A stretch of DNA of 64,000 bases from Xanthomonas sp. DAR 35659 (lineage in GTDB: Bacteria > Pseudomonadota > Gammaproteobacteria > Xanthomonadales > Xanthomonadaceae), in assembly GCF_041242975.1 (NCBI RefSeq), contig NZ_CP162488.1, positions 413,501-477,500 on the forward strand, given 5' to 3'. A program made the position numbers and the translations under genes. Shown here piece by piece: positions 63,484 to 64,000 of this stretch; the stretch's first letter is position 1; each line of letters starts with the position of its first letter. Under the pieces are notes generated by a model, which was not told the origin of the DNA, did not search any database, and saw only the letters and a program-made list of their open reading frames with translations.

Positions 63484-64000
63484 TCAGCCCAGATCCAGTG
63501 CGGCCGTCAGGTCGCCTGGCACCACGCCGCTGGCGGCATGCATCGCCCGCTCGCGCTCGACCAGGCCCGGCAACGGCTCCAGGCCGAAGCGGCGGGTGAT
63601 GAAGCGCAGGATCGAGCCCGTGTCGTAAACGCTGTGGTCGACATGGCCGCGCCTGGCGTGCGGCGACACCACCAGCGCCGGGATGCGCGAACCCGGGCCC
63701 CAGCGGTCGGCCTTGGGCGGCGCCACGTGATCCCACCAGCCGCCGTTCTCGTCGAAGGTGATGAACACGACGGTCTTGTCCCATAGCGGGCTGTCGCGCA
63801 GCGCGTCCACCACCATCGCGATGTGGCGATCGCCGGCGGCGACGTCGGAATAGCCGGCGTGCATGTTGAGGTTGCCTTGCGGCTTGTAGAACGTCACCGG
63901 CGGCAGCGTGCCGGCCTGCACGTCGGAAAGGAAGCGGTTGTCCGGGGCACTGTCGCCCAGGCCGCCGTCGCGCAGGCGGCGCGCCCGCGCCGGCGTGCCC
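63484..64000 (-). CDS. Phosphoesterase / acid phosphatase family protein (partial)
   Basis: The frame is open to the right edge of the window, so only the C-terminal 171 residues are seen; the GTG at 63921 is internal. Motifs of the phospholipase C/AcpA-type phosphoesterase family are clear: APDNRFLSDVQAGTLPPVTF, FITFDENGGWWDHVAPP, RIPALVVSPHARRGHVDHSV and YDTGSILRFITRRFGLEPLP. The DENGGWWDHV motif holds metal-binding residues. The enzymes are usually exported, but the signal region is outside the window. It is convergent with the symporter gene. Confidence 0.85.
   Translation of the reverse strand, partial: GTPARARRLRDGGLGDSAPDNRFLSDVQAGTLPPVTFYKPQGNLNMHAGYSDVAAGDRHIAMVVDALRDSPLWDKTVVFITFDENGGWWDHVAPPKADRWGPGSRIPALVVSPHARRGHVDHSVYDTGSILRFITRRFGLEPLPGLVERERAMHAASGVVPGDLTAALDLG

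Overview
The window is high-GC DNA from a gammaproteobacterium of the Xanthomonadaceae, most likely Xanthomonas or a close relative. This is inferred from the look of the proteins, the dispersed GTAGGAGCGGCTTCAGCCGC-type repeats, and a chromosomal integron whose 60-bp attC sites resemble those I know from Xanthomonas. No rRNA, tRNA or CRISPR array was recognised.

Positions 1-21,970 are mostly core or housekeeping sequence: tatD, a PsiE-like membrane protein, panE, an OmpA-domain lipoprotein, a YadGH-type ABC exporter, ferredoxin-NADP reductase, a membrane protein/XRE repressor pair with twin candidate operators, a lipoprotein hydrolase with a NatAB-type exporter, a CPBP protease, a TonB-domain protein, yqhA, yfcG, a DPP-IV-like peptidase, a Coa1-like protein and a DUF885 protein.

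Positions 22,073-28,431 form an AT-richer island on the minus strand. In transcription order it holds virB5, an intact virB6, and four small secreted DUF4189 proteins. Remnants of virB6 3' ends lie between the DUF4189 genes, so the block reads as repeated [VirB6 tail - DUF4189] cassettes. An IS3-family element of about 1.2 kb interrupts one remnant. No other type IV secretion gene is in the window. This is the least explained structure here.

Positions 28,752-52,011 are again mostly ordinary: a lipoprotein, hemB, an epimerase divergent from a LysR regulator, a secreted nuclease, a PepSY/flavodoxin/FNR fusion with a candidate Fur box, a WD40-like protein, aroE, three tandem related membrane proteins, dinG, a katB-ankB pair with a candidate OxyR site, an MFS exporter divergent from an HxlR regulator with a long inverted repeat between them, a degenerate SDR and a phosphodiesterase.

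Positions 52,121-57,511 hold nine small, mostly unrecognised minus-strand genes, one of them frameshifted. Positions 57,634-61,126 are a cassette-bearing integron: six attC sites of exactly 60 bp, six minus-strand cassettes (a HEPN-motif protein, a secreted protein, a Cys-rich protein with an internal stop, two membrane proteins including a CPBP protease, and an unknown), a candidate cassette promoter, an attI junction, and a divergent intI reduced to an N-terminal stub. The window ends with a frameshifted DUF2695 gene, a small membrane protein, a citrate-type MFS symporter and the 3' end of a phosphoesterase gene.
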